Shown: positions 9,304-19,653 of the stretch, in pieces
How the letters are laid out: the number at the start of each line of letters is the position of its first letter
Numbering within the stretch: position 1 is the stretch's first letter
Notes under the pieces: generated by a model
What the model was told of the DNA's origin: nothing
The model's input: the letters and a program-made list of their open reading frames with translations, nothing else
Database searches by the model: none
Program-made: the position numbers and the translations under genes
DNA from: Myxococcus qinghaiensis
Lineage (GTDB): Bacteria; Myxococcota; Myxococcia; Myxococcales; Myxococcaceae
Assembly: GCF_024198215.1 (NCBI RefSeq)
Contig: NZ_JAKCFA010000008.1
Location: 186,001-250,000, forward strand
Reading direction: 5' to 3'
Length of the DNA stretch: 64,000 bases

Positions 9304-9307
<4 letters not shown>
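6326..9307 (+). CDS. SLC5-type transporter/histidine kinase (CbrA-like sensor)
   Basis: Residues 1 to about 500 are a sodium:solute-symporter-like membrane region with about 13 helices. Next come a STAC-like linker (about residues 525-600), a PAS domain (about 640-740, PLGVCAVGPDGEVVIWN), a dimerisation helix with the phosphorylated histidine in HEIGNPLTAI, and a C-terminal HATPase with N, G1 (DRGHGIP) and G2 (GEGTGLGLAL) boxes. The architecture is that of CbrA-type kinases, which couple nutrient sensing or transport to gene control. ATG at 6326 is preferred over GTG at 6320. The gene overlaps the response regulator by four bases (ATGA at 9304). The acetate-uptake operon just downstream makes acetate or another short carboxylate a likely signal, which is inference. 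Confidence 0.9.
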
Positions 9308-10671
<1,364 letters not shown>

Positions 10672-10730
10672 CACACCACCTTCAGGGCAGGGACGGTGTC
10701 ACCGGCCAACGGCGTTGCTTGCGCGCCATT

Positions 10731-10789
10731 TGTTACGACGCATTGCACGATTCGTTACCGAGGTAACGCCCACGTCACCTTCCGTAACA
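10731..10789. promoter_or_regulatory. Nested inverted repeats, candidate activator-binding sites
   Basis: Four half-sites of one family lie together: TGTTACG (10731-10737), CGTTACC (10753-10759), GGTAACG (10762-10768) and CGTAACA (10783-10789). The inner two form the perfect dyad CGTTACCGAGGTAACG, and the outer two form a second perfect dyad around it. The cluster sits about 80-138 bases before the start expected from the sigma-54-like site at 10842, the right place for an enhancer bound by the preceding NtrC-type regulator. Confidence 0.6.
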
Positions 10790-10841
10790 TCCTGACGCGG
10801 CGAGCCAGCCTGCAACGTCTTGAATCTCCGCGCGGAGGCCG

Positions 10842-10858
10842 CTGGCCGGAGTGTTGCT
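10842..10858 (+). promoter_or_regulatory. Candidate sigma-54 promoter of the acetate operon
   Basis: CTGGCCGGAGTGTTGCT has GG at 10844-10845 and GC at 10856-10857 with exactly ten bases between, plus the CTGG and TTGCT flanks of the consensus. Initiation would be near 10869, only 3 bases before the best porin start codon (10872), so a near-leaderless message is predicted. The spacing is odd, but the upstream dyads and the adjacent sigma-54 regulator support the call. Confidence 0.5.
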
Positions 10859-10871
10859 CTGGGCGACGGGC

Positions 10872-11981
10872 ATGCCCCTCCCCCCCACGCGCCCGTTGCC
10901 GCTGCTGCTCACGCTCGCGGTGGCCCTGCTGCCCCTGGGCTCCGCGCTCGCCGGGAAGCTAACCCTCGGCGAAGAGGCACACCTCAACATCAACATGTTG
11001 ATTCAGCCCCAGGCCCAGTTCATCAAGGACGGGGCGCCCCTCGGAGGCGTGGGCACCGACTTCTTCCTGCGACGCGTGCGCCTGCTTGTCTACGGCAACG
11101 TGACGAAGCGCCTGTCCTTCTTCTTCGAGACGGACCAGCCCAACTTCGGCAAGGACGGCAACTACAACATCGACTTCTTCGTCCAGGACGCGTTCATCTC
11201 CTACGAGTTCGCCGACAAGTTCTGGGTGGACGCGGGCTTCCTCATCGCCCCTCTGTCGCGCCACAACCTGCAGGGCGCAATCGCTCTCAACACCGTCGAC
11301 TACCACTCCAACCTCATCCGCTTCACGCCGGGCGTCGGCAAAATCTGGCGCGACATGGGCGTGCAGCTTCGAGGCTTCGTGGGGCCGCTCGGCTTCCGCG
11401 CCGCCATCCTCAACGGAGCCGAGGGCACCGTGCGCGAGGACGCGCCCACCATCAACCCGGATGACCTCCCCCGGGGCGTGGCGATGGTGCGGTGGAACTT
11501 CCTCACCCGCGAGGAGGACCTCTTCTTCCAGGGCATCTACTTCACCGACAAGCCCCACCTCTCCGTGGGGGCCGGCGTGGACTACCAACATGCGGCCGTC
11601 GCGACGGCCAGCGGCGTGCACGACTCGCTGGCGTTGTCCGCGGACGTGTTCCTGGACTGGCCCATGGGCAATGACCAGGAGCTCGTCTTCCAGACGGGCG
11701 TGTTCGCCTACCGCCAGGGGATGGACAGCCCACAGAGCGGCACGGGCTTCCTGTCGGAGCTGGGCTACCGCATCGGCCAGGTCGAGCCGCTCGTGTCCTT
11801 CGAGTACTTCAACTCGCGCGTCATCGCGCAGGACGCGTTGGTGGTGAGGCCCGGCTTCAACATCTGGTTCCAGAAGCACACCTTCAACCTGAAGACGGAG
11901 GTCGCCATCTCCCGCCTGGGCGACCTCTCCGAGGCGGAGACTGGCATCGCCGGCACCGCGCAGCTCCAGTTCTTCTACTGA
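10872..11981 (+). CDS. Outer-membrane porin (phosphate-selective porin O/P-like)
   Basis: This is a 369-residue protein with a signal peptide (LPLLLTLAVALLPLGSALA) and then a beta-barrel-like alternation of aromatic and polar residues, ending in a C-terminal aromatic stretch (LQFFY) typical of outer-membrane proteins. Early segments such as FFLRRVRLLVYGNVTKRL resemble OprO/OprP-type porins. The ATG at 10872 is chosen because it directly precedes the signal peptide; an earlier GTG at 10851 would fall inside the candidate promoter. It is first in a run with acsA, a DUF485 gene and actP (gaps of 30, 38 and 13 bases), so it probably lets acetate or similar small anions cross the outer membrane. 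Confidence 0.75.
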   Translation: MPLPPTRPLPLLLTLAVALLPLGSALAGKLTLGEEAHLNINMLIQPQAQFIKDGAPLGGVGTDFFLRRVRLLVYGNVTKRLSFFFETDQPNFGKDGNYNIDFFVQDAFISYEFADKFWVDAGFLIAPLSRHNLQGAIALNTVDYHSNLIRFTPGVGKIWRDMGVQLRGFVGPLGFRAAILNGAEGTVREDAPTINPDDLPRGVAMVRWNFLTREEDLFFQGIYFTDKPHLSVGAGVDYQHAAVATASGVHDSLALSADVFLDWPMGNDQELVFQTGVFAYRQGMDSPQSGTGFLSELGYRIGQVEPLVSFEYFNSRVIAQDALVVRPGFNIWFQKHTFNLKTEVAISRLGDLSEAETGIAGTAQLQFFY

Positions 11982-12011
11982 CACCCCCTGCTCTCCCCGA
12001 GGTCACTCCCG

Positions 12012-13976
12012 ATGACTGCCGCGAAGGATTCGTTCGTCCCGCCGAAAGAGCACTTCTCCAGGGTCTCCCACGTGAAGACGCTGGAGGAGTACCGCGACCT
12101 CTATCAAATGAGCCTGCGAGAGCCCGACGCCTTCTGGGGCGAGCAGGCCCAGCGGCTCACCTGGTTCCATCCACCGGAGGCCATCCGCGAGGTAGACGCG
12201 GAGCAGGTGGACTTCTCCTGGTTCAGCGGCGGCAAGCTCAACGCCGCGTACAACTGCGTGGACCGCCACGCCCGCGAGCGCCCTGGCAAGGCCGCCATCA
12301 TCTGGGCCCGGAACGAGCCGGGCGAATATCAGACCATCACCTTCCGGGAGCTCCAGCACCACGTCGGCCGGGTGGCCAACGTGCTCAAGGCGCACGGCGT
12401 CCGCAAGGGCGACCGCGTCTGCATCTACCTGCCGATGATTCCGGAGCTGGCGTACACCATGCTCGCGTGCGCGCGGCTGGGCGCGGTGCACTCGGTGGTG
12501 TTCGCGGGCTTCTCCTCGGAGTCGCTGCGCGAGCGCATCCTCGACTGCGGCGCCCGGGTGCTCGTCACCGCGAACGAGGGCCCGCGCGGCCCCAAGAGCG
12601 TGCCCACCAAGGCCATCGCCGACGAGGCGGTGGAGGGCCTCACCCAGGTGACGTCCGTGCTGGTGGTGCGGCGCACGTCGCGCGAGGTCCCCATGGTGGA
12701 GGGGCGCGATGCGTGGCTGGACGTGGAGATGGCGCGCCACCGGGGCGTGTGCCCCGCCGAGTGGATGGACGCGGAGGACCCGCTCTTCATCCTCTACACC
12801 TCCGGCTCCACTGGAAAGCCCAAGGGCGTGCTGCACACCACGGGCGGCTACCTCGTCTACGCGGCGACCACGCACCACTACGTCTTCGACGCGCGGCCGG
12901 ACGACGTGCACTTCTGCACGGCGGACCTGGGCTGGGTGACGGGCCACAGCTACCTGCTGTACGGCCCGCTCCTCAACGGCACCACCACCGTCCTGTTCGA
13001 GTCCACGCCGTCGTACCCCGACGCGGGCCGGCTGTGGCAGGTGGTGGACGACGTGAAGGCCACCATCCTCTACACGGCGCCCACCGCGCTGCGCGCGCTC
13101 ATCAAGGAGGGCGACGCGTGGGTGAAGAAGTCCTCGCGCAAGTCGCTGCGCCTGTTGGGCAGCGTGGGCGAGCCCATCAACCCGGAGGTCTGGCGCTGGT
13201 ACCACGACGTGGTGGGCGAGGGCCGCAACCCCATCATCGACACGTGGTGGCAGACGGAGACGGGCGGCATCCTCATCTCCCCGCTGCCGGGCGCGACACC
13301 GTGCAAGCCCGGCTCCGCCACCCTGCCCTTCTTCGGCGTGGAGCCGGTGCTGCTGGACGACGAGGGCCGCGTCATCGAGGGCAACGGCGTCAGCGGCAAC
13401 CTGTGTCTGGCGCGCTCCTGGCCCGGACAGGCGCGCACGCTGTACGGCCACCACCAGCGCTTCGTGGAGACGTACTACTCGCGCTTCCCCAACCTGTACT
13501 TCACCGGCGACGGCTGCCGGCGCGACGAGGACGGCTACTACTGGATTACCGGCCGCGTGGATGACGTCCTCAACGTCTCCGGCCACCGCCTGGGCACCGC
13601 GGAGGTGGAGAGCGCGCTCGTGGCTCACGAGGCCGTGGCCGAGGCCGCCGTGGTGGGCTTCCCCCACGACATCAAGGGCACGGGCGTGTGCGCCTTCGTC
13701 ACGGTGAAGCCCGACTGGCAGGAGACGTCCACCGAGCAGATGGTGGGCGCGCTCAAGGAGCAGGTGCGCCACGTCATCGGCCCCATCGCCACGCCGGACC
13801 GTGTCGTGGTGGTCAATGGCCTGCCCAAGACGCGCTCCGGCAAGATTCTGCGCCGCATGTTGCGCAAGATTGCCTCCGGCGAGACGGAGAACCTGGGGGA
13901 CGCCACCACCCTGGCCGACCCCGCCGTGCTGGATGAGCTGCTCACCAAGGGCGCGCCCGTGCGGGCCCAGTCCTGA
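12012..13976 (+). CDS. acsA: Acetyl-CoA synthetase
   Basis: This 654-residue protein matches the usual length of AMP-forming acetate:CoA ligases. Visible motifs are the nucleotide-binding loop [12 protein letters not shown] (about residue 265), the WWQTETGG core motif, [18 protein letters not shown], and the C-terminal SGKILRR whose lysine is the regulatory acetylation site in known Acs enzymes. It converts acetate, ATP and CoA to acetyl-CoA in the cytoplasm. It lies between the porin and the acetate symporter genes in one apparent operon, so uptake and activation are expressed together. Confidence 0.95.
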   Translation: MTAAKDSFVPPKEHFSRVSHVKTLEEYRDLYQMSLREPDAFWGEQAQRLTWFHPPEAIREVDAEQVDFSWFSGGKLNAAYNCVDRHARERPGKAAIIWARNEPGEYQTITFRELQHHVGRVANVLKAHGVRKGDRVCIYLPMIPELAYTMLACARLGAVHSVVFAGFSSESLRERILDCGARVLVTANEGPRGPKSVPTKAIADEAVEGLTQVTSVLVVRRTSREVPMVEGRDAWLDVEMARHRGVCPAEWMDAEDPLFILYTSGSTGKPKGVLHTTGGYLVYAATTHHYVFDARPDDVHFCTADLGWVTGHSYLLYGPLLNGTTTVLFESTPSYPDAGRLWQVVDDVKATILYTAPTALRALIKEGDAWVKKSSRKSLRLLGSVGEPINPEVWRWYHDVVGEGRNPIIDTWWQTETGGILISPLPGATPCKPGSATLPFFGVEPVLLDDEGRVIEGNGVSGNLCLARSWPGQARTLYGHHQRFVETYYSRFPNLYFTGDGCRRDEDGYYWITGRVDDVLNVSGHRLGTAEVESALVAHEAVAEAAVVGFPHDIKGTGVCAFVTVKPDWQETSTEQMVGALKEQVRHVIGPIATPDRVVVVNGLPKTRSGKILRRMLRKIASGETENLGDATTLADPAVLDELLTKGAPVRAQS

Positions 13977-14014
13977 TTCCCCCTGGCCTTCCGACGTCAC
14001 ACTGGAGACAAGCG

Positions 14015-14293
14015 ATGCCCTCGAAATCCCAAGAAGACGCCCTGGAAGCACTCGCCGCGTCGCGCTGGCGCGTGGCCGCCGTGCTGACGGTGGCCACGCT
14101 GGTGGCGTACTTCGGCTTCATCCTGCTGGTGGCCTTCAACAAGCCGCTGATGGGCAAGCAGCTCACTCCCGGCCTGTCGGTGGGAATCCTCCTGGGTGCC
14201 GTCGTCATCGTCACCGCCTGGGCGCTGACGGGCATCTACATGATTTGGGCGAACGGCAAGTACGACCGCGCCCTGAGCCAGCTGCGTCGCTGA
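14015..14293 (+). CDS. yjcH: DUF485 small membrane protein (YjcH-like)
   Basis: This is a 92-residue protein with two hydrophobic helices, [19 protein letters not shown] and [20 protein letters not shown], separated by the short loop typical of DUF485. Its location directly before actP is the classic acs-yjcH-actP order seen in E. coli. It probably helps assemble or modulate the symporter; the exact role is not known for the family. It begins 38 bases after acsA and ends 13 bases before actP. Confidence 0.88.
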   Translation: MPSKSQEDALEALAASRWRVAAVLTVATLVAYFGFILLVAFNKPLMGKQLTPGLSVGILLGAVVIVTAWALTGIYMIWANGKYDRALSQLRR

Positions 14294-14306
14294 GAGCGAG
14301 CCTCGA

Positions 14307-15941
14307 ATGAATCCCACGACAACCCCAGGAACGGGCACGCAGCTGGGCCAGCCCAACAGCACGGCCATCCTCTTCTTCCTCCTCTTCGTCGGCGTCACCC
14401 TGGGAATCACGTACTGGGCGGCGCGCAAGACGAAGACGACCTCGGAGTTCTTCGCGGCCGGCGGCGGGGTGAGCGCCCTGCAGAACGGCTTCGCCCTCGC
14501 GGGCGACTACATGAGCGCCGCCAGCTTCCTGGGCATCGCCGGCCTCGTCGCCATGTCGGGCTTCGACGGGCTCATCTACTCGGTGGGCTGGCTGGTGGGC
14601 TGGCCGGTGGTGACGTTCCTCATCGCGGAGCCCTTGCGCAACCTGGGCAAGTACACCTTCGCGGACGTGGTGGCGTACCGCCTCAAGCAGACGCCGGTGC
14701 GACTGGCCGCCGCGCTGGGCACGCTCACGGTGGTGAGCTTCTACCTGATTGCGCAGATGGTGGGCGCCGGCAACCTCATCCACCTGCTCTTCGGCCTGTC
14801 CTATGAGCTCGCCGTCGTCATCGTCGGCGCGGTGATGATTCTCTACGTGCTGTTCGGCGGGATGATTGCCACCACGTGGGTGCAAATCGTGAAGGCCGTG
14901 CTGCTGCTCGCGGGCGCGTCCGCCCTGGCCGGAGCGGTGCTGTACAAGTTCGGCTTCAACCCGCTGGCGCTCTTCAACGAGGCGGCCACGCAGTATGGAG
15001 CGCAGACGCTGGCGCCGGGCGCGCTGGTGAGCAACCCGCTGGAGACGATTTCGCTCGGGCTGGCGCTGATGTTCGGCACGGCGGGCCTGCCGCACATCCT
15101 GATGCGCTTCTACACGGTGCCCAACGCGAAGGCGGCGCGCAGCAGCGTGTTCTACGCCACGGGCCTCATCGGCTACTTCTACCTGGTGACGTTCATCCTC
15201 GGCTTCGGCGCGTCGGTGCTGGTGGGCCGGCAGGCGATTACGAGCGTGGACAAGGGCGGCAACATGGCGGCGCCCATGCTGGCGGAGGTGGTGGGCGGCA
15301 CGGGCTTCCTGGGCTTCATCTCCGCGGTGGCCTTCGCCACCATCCTCGCGGTGGTGGCCGGCCTGACGCTGTCCGGCGCGGCGGCGCTGTCCCATGACTT
15401 GTGGTCCAGCGTGGTGCGCAAGGGCGAGGCGCCCGAGCACGAGCAGCTCAAGGTGGCGCGGCTCGCCAGCCTCTTCCTCGGCGTGCTGGCCGTGGTGCTG
15501 GGCGTGGCATTCAAGGGACAGAACGTGGCCTTCATGGTGGGCCTGGCGTTCGCCATCGCCGCGAGCGCCAACTTCCCCGCGCTGCTCCTGTCCATGGCCT
15601 GGAGGAAGTTCACCACCTATGGAGCGGTGGCCAGCATGCTGACGGGCTCCTTCAGCGCGGTGCTGCTCATCTTCCTGTCGCCCACCGTACAAGTGGACCT
15701 GTTGAAGAACGCGAGCGCGATGTTCCCGCTGAAGAATCCAGGCATCATCACCATGCCGTTGGCTTTCGTCGTGGGAGTGCTCGTGTCGCTGTTGTTCCCG
15801 GAGCGCGAGTCCAGCGAACGCTTCGCGGAGGTGAAGCACCGCATGCACATGGGCGCGGTCCTGCCCCCTGTACCCGCCGCGGCGAAGTCGGCCGCGTCGG
15901 ACCCCAGCGCGACACCGACTCCCACGCCCAGCAAGGCGTGA
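14307..15941 (+). CDS. actP: Cation/acetate symporter
   Basis: This 544-residue inner-membrane protein of the sodium:solute symporter family has about 13 hydrophobic helices. Motifs match Act[17 protein letters not shown] near the N terminus, [12 protein letters not shown] in the next helices, and a glycine-rich [15 protein letters not shown]. It imports acetate and related short acids with a cation. A hairpin terminator follows, so this is the last gene of the acetate operon. The C-terminal tail (about 40 residues rich in A, S, T and P) is likely disordered. Confidence 0.94.
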   Translation: MNPTTTPGTGTQLGQPNSTAILFFLLFVGVTLGITYWAARKTKTTSEFFAAGGGVSALQNGFALAGDYMSAASFLGIAGLVAMSGFDGLIYSVGWLVGWPVVTFLIAEPLRNLGKYTFADVVAYRLKQTPVRLAAALGTLTVVSFYLIAQMVGAGNLIHLLFGLSYELAVVIVGAVMILYVLFGGMIATTWVQIVKAVLLLAGASALAGAVLYKFGFNPLALFNEAATQYGAQTLAPGALVSNPLETISLGLALMFGTAGLPHILMRFYTVPNAKAARSSVFYATGLIGYFYLVTFILGFGASVLVGRQAITSVDKGGNMAAPMLAEVVGGTGFLGFISAVAFATILAVVAGLTLSGAAALSHDLWSSVVRKGEAPEHEQLKVARLASLFLGVLAVVLGVAFKGQNVAFMVGLAFAIAASANFPALLLSMAWRKFTTYGAVASMLTGSFSAVLLIFLSPTVQVDLLKNASAMFPLKNPGIITMPLAFVVGVLVSLLFPERESSERFAEVKHRMHMGAVLPPVPAAAKSAASDPSATPTPTPSKA

Positions 15942-15953
15942 CGCCACCGAGTA

Positions 15954-15987
15954 GCCCTCCTCCGTCATTGCTCCTGGGGAGGAGGGC
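15954..15987 (+). terminator. Hairpin after actP
   Basis: GCCCTCCTCC and GGAGGAGGGC form a perfect 10-base-pair stem around a 14-base loop, starting 13 bases after the actP stop. No long T-run follows, as is common in very GC-rich genomes. It probably ends the acetate operon transcript. Confidence 0.6.
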
Positions 15988-15993
15988 GGGGGT

Positions 15994-16024
15994 GGGGCCC
16001 GGGCCTCCAAGGAGCCCGGGGCCC
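15994..16024. terminator. Second strong GC hairpin
   Basis: A near-perfect inverted repeat (GGGCCCGGGCCTCC, AA, GGAGCCCGGGGCCC with one interruption) follows directly after the first hairpin. The tandem arrangement suggests a double terminator or an RNA-stabilising 3' end for the acetate operon. The rest of the 280-base gap up to 16221 shows nothing I can assign. Confidence 0.45.
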
Positions 16025-16221
16025 GCCCCTCTTCAGGACGCTCCGGCGCCCCCGCCAGTCGCTCCCGCGCTCTCATGCGCGCGGTGGAGCCGGCGCTCGT
16101 GGGCCCGCCCGCTCCCCAGCACCCGCGCCAGGCGCTGAATCCTTTTCCCGACCAAAACCCTCACCGTCAGCCCATGGCGTGACACCCTCGCACCTCGGAC
16201 TCTTCTCGATAGGTGTGTCAC

Positions 16222-16647
16222 ATGAATCCGGTCCTTCTCCCCCTCCTGGGAGGCATCCTCATCGGCCTGGCCTCGGCCGTGCTGCTGCTCTTCCACGGCC
16301 GCATCGCGGGCATCAGCGGCATCACCGGCGGGCTCTTGTCCCCGGCGCCGGCCGACGTGGGCTGGCGCGTGGCCTTCCTCGGAGGACTCGCCGTGGGAGG
16401 CGTGCTGCTCGCGGTATTCCGTCCGGAGTCGTTAGGGCCTCCGGTGCTCACCAGCGTGGGCGCCACGCTCGCGGCCGGGCTGCTCGTCGGCTTCGGCACC
16501 CGGCTGGGCGGCGGCTGCACCAGCGGCCACGGCGTCTGTGGCCTCGCCCGGGGCTCCAAGCGCTCCCTCGTGGCCACCCTGACGTTCATGGCGACGGCGG
16601 CGCTCACCGTCTTCATCTCCCGACATGTGCTGGGAGGTGCTTCATGA
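16222..16647 (+). CDS. YeeE/YedE-type sulfur transporter, subunit A
   Basis: This 141-residue membrane protein has four or five helices and the family signature [19 protein letters not shown] (about residues 92-110). The cysteines in this signature act in thiosulfate or sulfur-group transfer in characterised YeeE (TsuA). It is half the size of single-chain YeeE and is encoded with a second half that follows with a four-base ATGA overlap. ATG at 16222 is preferred to GTG at 16213. Thiosulfate import is likely but not proven. Confidence 0.85.
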   Translation: MNPVLLPLLGGILIGLASAVLLLFHGRIAGISGITGGLLSPAPADVGWRVAFLGGLAVGGVLLAVFRPESLGPPVLTSVGATLAAGLLVGFGTRLGGGCTSGHGVCGLARGSKRSLVATLTFMATAALTVFISRHVLGGAS

Positions 16648-17096
16648 AGTCGCTCATCACGCTGAGCGTGGCGGGCCTCGCGGGAGTGCTGTTCGCGCTG
16701 GGGCTGGGGCTGGGAGGGATGACGGACCCGGCGAAGGTGGTGGGTTTCCTCGATGTGGCGGGACGTTGGGACCCGAGCCTCGCCTTCGTCATGGCGGGCG
16801 CGCTGGGCACCTACGCGCTCTTGCGTCCCCTCATCCTGCGACGCACGCGCCCCGTGCTCGCCGAGCGCTTCCCTCCGCCGCCCCAGGCCGCGGTGGACGG
16901 TCGCCTCGTCTCGGGCGCGGCCCTCTTCGGCATCGGGTGGGGAATGTCAGGCTATTGCCCCGGCCCGGCCCTCGTGTCGCTCCCGGTGGGAGGCACCACG
17001 GTGCTGCTCTTCGTGGGAGCCATGCTGGTGGGAATGGGCGCGTTCCGCGCGTGGGAAGCAGTCCGCTCGGCCCGGATGATGAGGCAACCTGGGTAG
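16644..17096 (+). CDS. YeeE/YedE-type sulfur transporter, subunit B (DUF6691-like)
   Basis: This is a 150-residue membrane protein with helices at about residues 4-24, 50-68, 93-115 and 121-140. It carries the matching half-signature [18 protein letters not shown] with a conserved cysteine, and a second motif [18 protein letters not shown]. Together with the preceding gene it rebuilds the pseudo-two-fold YeeE fold from two chains. The start overlaps the upstream stop, so translation is coupled. Confidence 0.85.
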   Translation: MKSLITLSVAGLAGVLFALGLGLGGMTDPAKVVGFLDVAGRWDPSLAFVMAGALGTYALLRPLILRRTRPVLAERFPPPPQAAVDGRLVSGAALFGIGWGMSGYCPGPALVSLPVGGTTVLLFVGAMLVGMGAFRAWEAVRSARMMRQPG

Positions 17097-17195
17097 GCCT
17101 GTAGCTCGTGGACAACCCACTTGGACGGCGGTGCGGGCTTGCGCCACGCATTGCGGGGCCCCAAATCTCAGACTTCCGGGCATGTGAAATGATTG

Positions 17196-17208
17196 GGATG
17201 TCACATCC
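17196..17208. promoter_or_regulatory. Palindrome upstream of the methyltransferase
   Basis: GGATGT-C-ACATCC is a perfect dyad 74 bases before the methyltransferase start. It overlaps a wider inverted pair, ATGTGA (17182-17187) and TCACAT (17201-17206). This could be an operator in the 185-base gap between the transporter and methyltransferase genes. No protein can be assigned. Confidence 0.3.
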
Positions 17209-17281
17209 GCGCGTTTGAGTGCATTTGCAAAGCTTTGGATGGATCACCCTCGCTTGAAGTGCTGGCTAGGATGAGTCCCCG

Positions 17282-18865
17282 ATGCCACGAGCCGCGAACA
17301 GGATTCTGGACGTCGACGAAGAAAAGCTCGTCCACCAGTTCCCCGGGCTGGACCGCAAGGCGGTGGGGGCGTTCTTCACGCCCGCACCCCTGGTGGAACG
17401 CACGCTATCGCTCGCGATGGCGCACCTGGGAGCTGGACCCCTCACGGTGGTGGACCCCGCCTGTGGGGCAGGAGCTTTCTTGTCGGCGGCCTCGAAGCTC
17501 TGGCCAGGAGCCCGTCTGTGTGGGCTGGAGCTGGACCCCGCCGTAGCCCGACTCTGTCAGGCGCGAGTCCCGGAAGCCGACGTGCGCGAAGGCGACACGC
17601 TGCGAGGTGGGATGGAACCCCTGCTCGCGATGACGCCTCCGGAGCACCGCGAGCTGTGGGTGGGAAATCCCCCCTACAACGGCACGTCGCCAGTGCTGAA
17701 GGACCCGACGGCCTACGCGAAGCTGCGCGCCCTCTTGCCCCTGGCGCTCCCACCGGGCACCAGCCTCAGGGACGACTTCGCCTTCTTCCTGCTGGTGGCC
17801 GCGCACCGGCTCTCCACGCGGCCCGGCGTGCTCGCCTTCATCACCCCCGCGAGCCTCTTGGACGCGTTCCTCTACGCGCCGCTGCGGCAGTCGCTGTTGC
17901 GCATGCTGACGCTGCGCGAGGTGGTGGACCTGGGGCCCGGCGCCTTCGCGGGCACGCAGGTGCGCACGTGCATCACCGTGTGGTCCTCGCTCCCGGGCCA
18001 CGTGGACCCGCCGCGCTTCGAGCGACGCGGCGTCTGGCAGCACTTCACGCCCGAGGCGCCCGAGTGGCGCCTGGCACCCACCACCCCGGAGGCCAGTGCC
18101 TTGGATGCACGTTGGAGCGCTGAAGGCGAGCCCCTCACCACGCTGGTGCCGGTGAGCCTGCCGGGGGTGAAGACCCGCTTCGACGAGCTGCTGGTGGACG
18201 CGGACCCGGAGCGCCTGCTGGCGCGCATCCGCGCCTTCTCCGCGTCACCCCTGGAGGAGCTGTCGGAGTTCGCTCGGGTGCACGGCCTGTCGGAGGAGCT
18301 GCTGCCCAAGCTGCGCGCGCTCAAGATAGGCACGCCGCTGGAGGTGGACGCCAAGCACCTGCGGCCCTTCTATCGCTACGGTGGGGCGCGGCACCGGGGC
18401 ACGCTGCCGCCGGAGACTCGCGCGTTCTGCTACCTGGACCGGCGCTTGATTCCCCGGGGAGACCACCGGCTGCGCGGCCCGTATGACCCGCACGTGGGCG
18501 CGGTGAAGCTGCTCTTCAACGTGCGTGAGCTGCCGCTGTCCGCCGCGCTGCTGGAGGAAGAGGGCTGCGTCCATGACCACCGGCACGCGCGCTTCGCGCC
18601 CCTGTATGTCCCCAAGCGGCTGAGGGACGAGGGCCTGCGCGTCACCCGCTCCTCCACGTCGGCGGAGGAGCTGGGCCCGCTGGTGCCCAACCTGTCGCCG
18701 CGAGGGTTGGAGTGGGCGGAGACGCTGGGAGGTCCCCTGCCCGCCTTCCAGGCAATCGTACGCTTCCTCAATGGACCCGAAGTGCAACGCGTCTGGGCTC
18801 CGGCCTTCGGAGCGTCGCGCGTGGTGCCGGTGCCGTTGGTGGTTCCGCCTCCTGGTCAGGAGTGA
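17282..18865 (+). CDS. Eco57I-type N6-adenine DNA methyltransferase, orphan
   Basis: This 527-residue protein has S-adenosylmethionine motif I VDPACGAGAFL (about residue 58), an acidic binding residue in GLELDP, and the catalytic NPPYNG (about residue 130) of N6-adenine methyltransferases. KAVGAFFTPAPLVERTL near the start is typical of Eco57I/type IIG-like enzymes. The C-terminal 300 residues would be the target-recognition region. No nuclease motif and no restriction gene are seen beside it, so it may be an orphan epigenetic regulator or the remnant of a restriction system. The ATG at 17282 follows a weak AGGATGAG ribosome site. Confidence 0.85.
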   Translation: MPRAANRILDVDEEKLVHQFPGLDRKAVGAFFTPAPLVERTLSLAMAHLGAGPLTVVDPACGAGAFLSAASKLWPGARLCGLELDPAVARLCQARVPEADVREGDTLRGGMEPLLAMTPPEHRELWVGNPPYNGTSPVLKDPTAYAKLRALLPLALPPGTSLRDDFAFFLLVAAHRLSTRPGVLAFITPASLLDAFLYAPLRQSLLRMLTLREVVDLGPGAFAGTQVRTCITVWSSLPGHVDPPRFERRGVWQHFTPEAPEWRLAPTTPEASALDARWSAEGEPLTTLVPVSLPGVKTRFDELLVDADPERLLARIRAFSASPLEELSEFARVHGLSEELLPKLRALKIGTPLEVDAKHLRPFYRYGGARHRGTLPPETRAFCYLDRRLIPRGDHRLRGPYDPHVGAVKLLFNVRELPLSAALLEEEGCVHDHRHARFAPLYVPKRLRDEGLRVTRSSTSAEELGPLVPNLSPRGLEWAETLGGPLPAFQAIVRFLNGPEVQRVWAPAFGASRVVPVPLVVPPPGQE

Positions 18866-18980
18866 GCAGGTGCGAGGCGGGGCGTCTGCCCGCCCGCACG
18901 GTTTCCCGGCGGGCTGCGGAAACAACCGCTAGTGTCCACCTTCGCTTCTCTGCTTTCCCTCAGGAGGAAGGACCTACTTC

Positions 18981-19577
18981 ATGAAAATCCGTGCGCTGCT
19001 GACCGCCACCGTTCTCACCGCCGCTGCTCCCGTGTTGGCCCAGGCCCCCGCGGCCCCGCCGCCCGCCGAGCCCGCGCAGGCGGCCCCCGCCACGGCGCCC
19101 GCGCCCGCGAAGAAGACGATTCCGCCGGGAGAGATGGCCAAGGCCCCGGTGAAGGACGCGCAGGGCAAGGACGTGGGCGAAGTGACCTTCGAGCAGACCA
19201 AGAACGGCGTGGTCATCAAGGGCGTGCTGCATGACCTGCCTCCCGGTCAGCATGCGTTCCACATCCACGAGACGGGCAAGTGCGAGGCGCCGGAGTTCAA
19301 GACGGCGGGCGGCCACTTCAACCCGTCAAAGAAGGCGCACGGGATGATGTCACCCAAGGGCAAGCACGTGGGTGACCTGCCCAACCTTTATGTGGGCCAG
19401 GACGGCAAGGTGCAGTTCGACACGTTCGCCCAGAACGGGCTCACCTTGAAGTCGCTCTTCGACAAGGACGGCTCCGCCATCGTCGTCCACACCAAGGAAG
19501 ACGACTACCAGACCGACCCCACGGGCGACGCCGGTGGCCGCATCGCGTGCGGTGTCGTCGAGAAGCAGCAGCCGTAA
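18981..19577 (+). CDS. sodC: Cu/Zn superoxide dismutase
   Basis: This is a 198-residue secreted protein: signal peptide (LLTATVLTAAAPVLA), a 35-residue Ala/Pro linker, then a complete SodC domain. Copper and zinc ligands are seen in HAFHIHETGKCE, GGHFNPS, KHVGDLPNL and IVVHTKEDDY; the disulfide partner is the Cys in GGRIACGV. It removes superoxide in the periplasm. The strong ribosome site AGGAGGAAGG lies before the ATG. The Pro/Ala linker may tether or space the enzyme in the envelope. Confidence 0.95.
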   Translation: MKIRALLTATVLTAAAPVLAQAPAAPPPAEPAQAAPATAPAPAKKTIPPGEMAKAPVKDAQGKDVGEVTFEQTKNGVVIKGVLHDLPPGQHAFHIHETGKCEAPEFKTAGGHFNPSKKAHGMMSPKGKHVGDLPNLYVGQDGKVQFDTFAQNGLTLKSLFDKDGSAIVVHTKEDDYQTDPTGDAGGRIACGVVEKQQP

Positions 19578-19597
19578 GCGTCCGTCCTCGTGAGCGC

Positions 19598-19623
19598 CCC
19601 GCCTGGAAGCAACGCCAGGCGGG
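19598..19623. terminator. Bidirectional terminator between sodC and the serine hydrolase
   Basis: CCCGCCTGG and CCAGGCGGG form a perfect 9-base-pair stem with an 8-base loop in the short gap between two convergent genes. It can serve both transcripts. Confidence 0.6.
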
Positions 19624-19653
19624 CAGCGCCCGAGTCGCTCGACCGAGCCGAGG

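Noticed and set aside
12003..14051. 682-residue minus-strand frame across acsA
   Set aside because: It is antisense to a clear acetyl-CoA synthetase, with no domain motifs and a His/Arg-rich shadow composition.
18876..18894. GGCGGG/CCCGCC hairpin between methyltransferase and sodC
   Set aside because: Only six base pairs in very GC-rich DNA and no T-run; likely chance.
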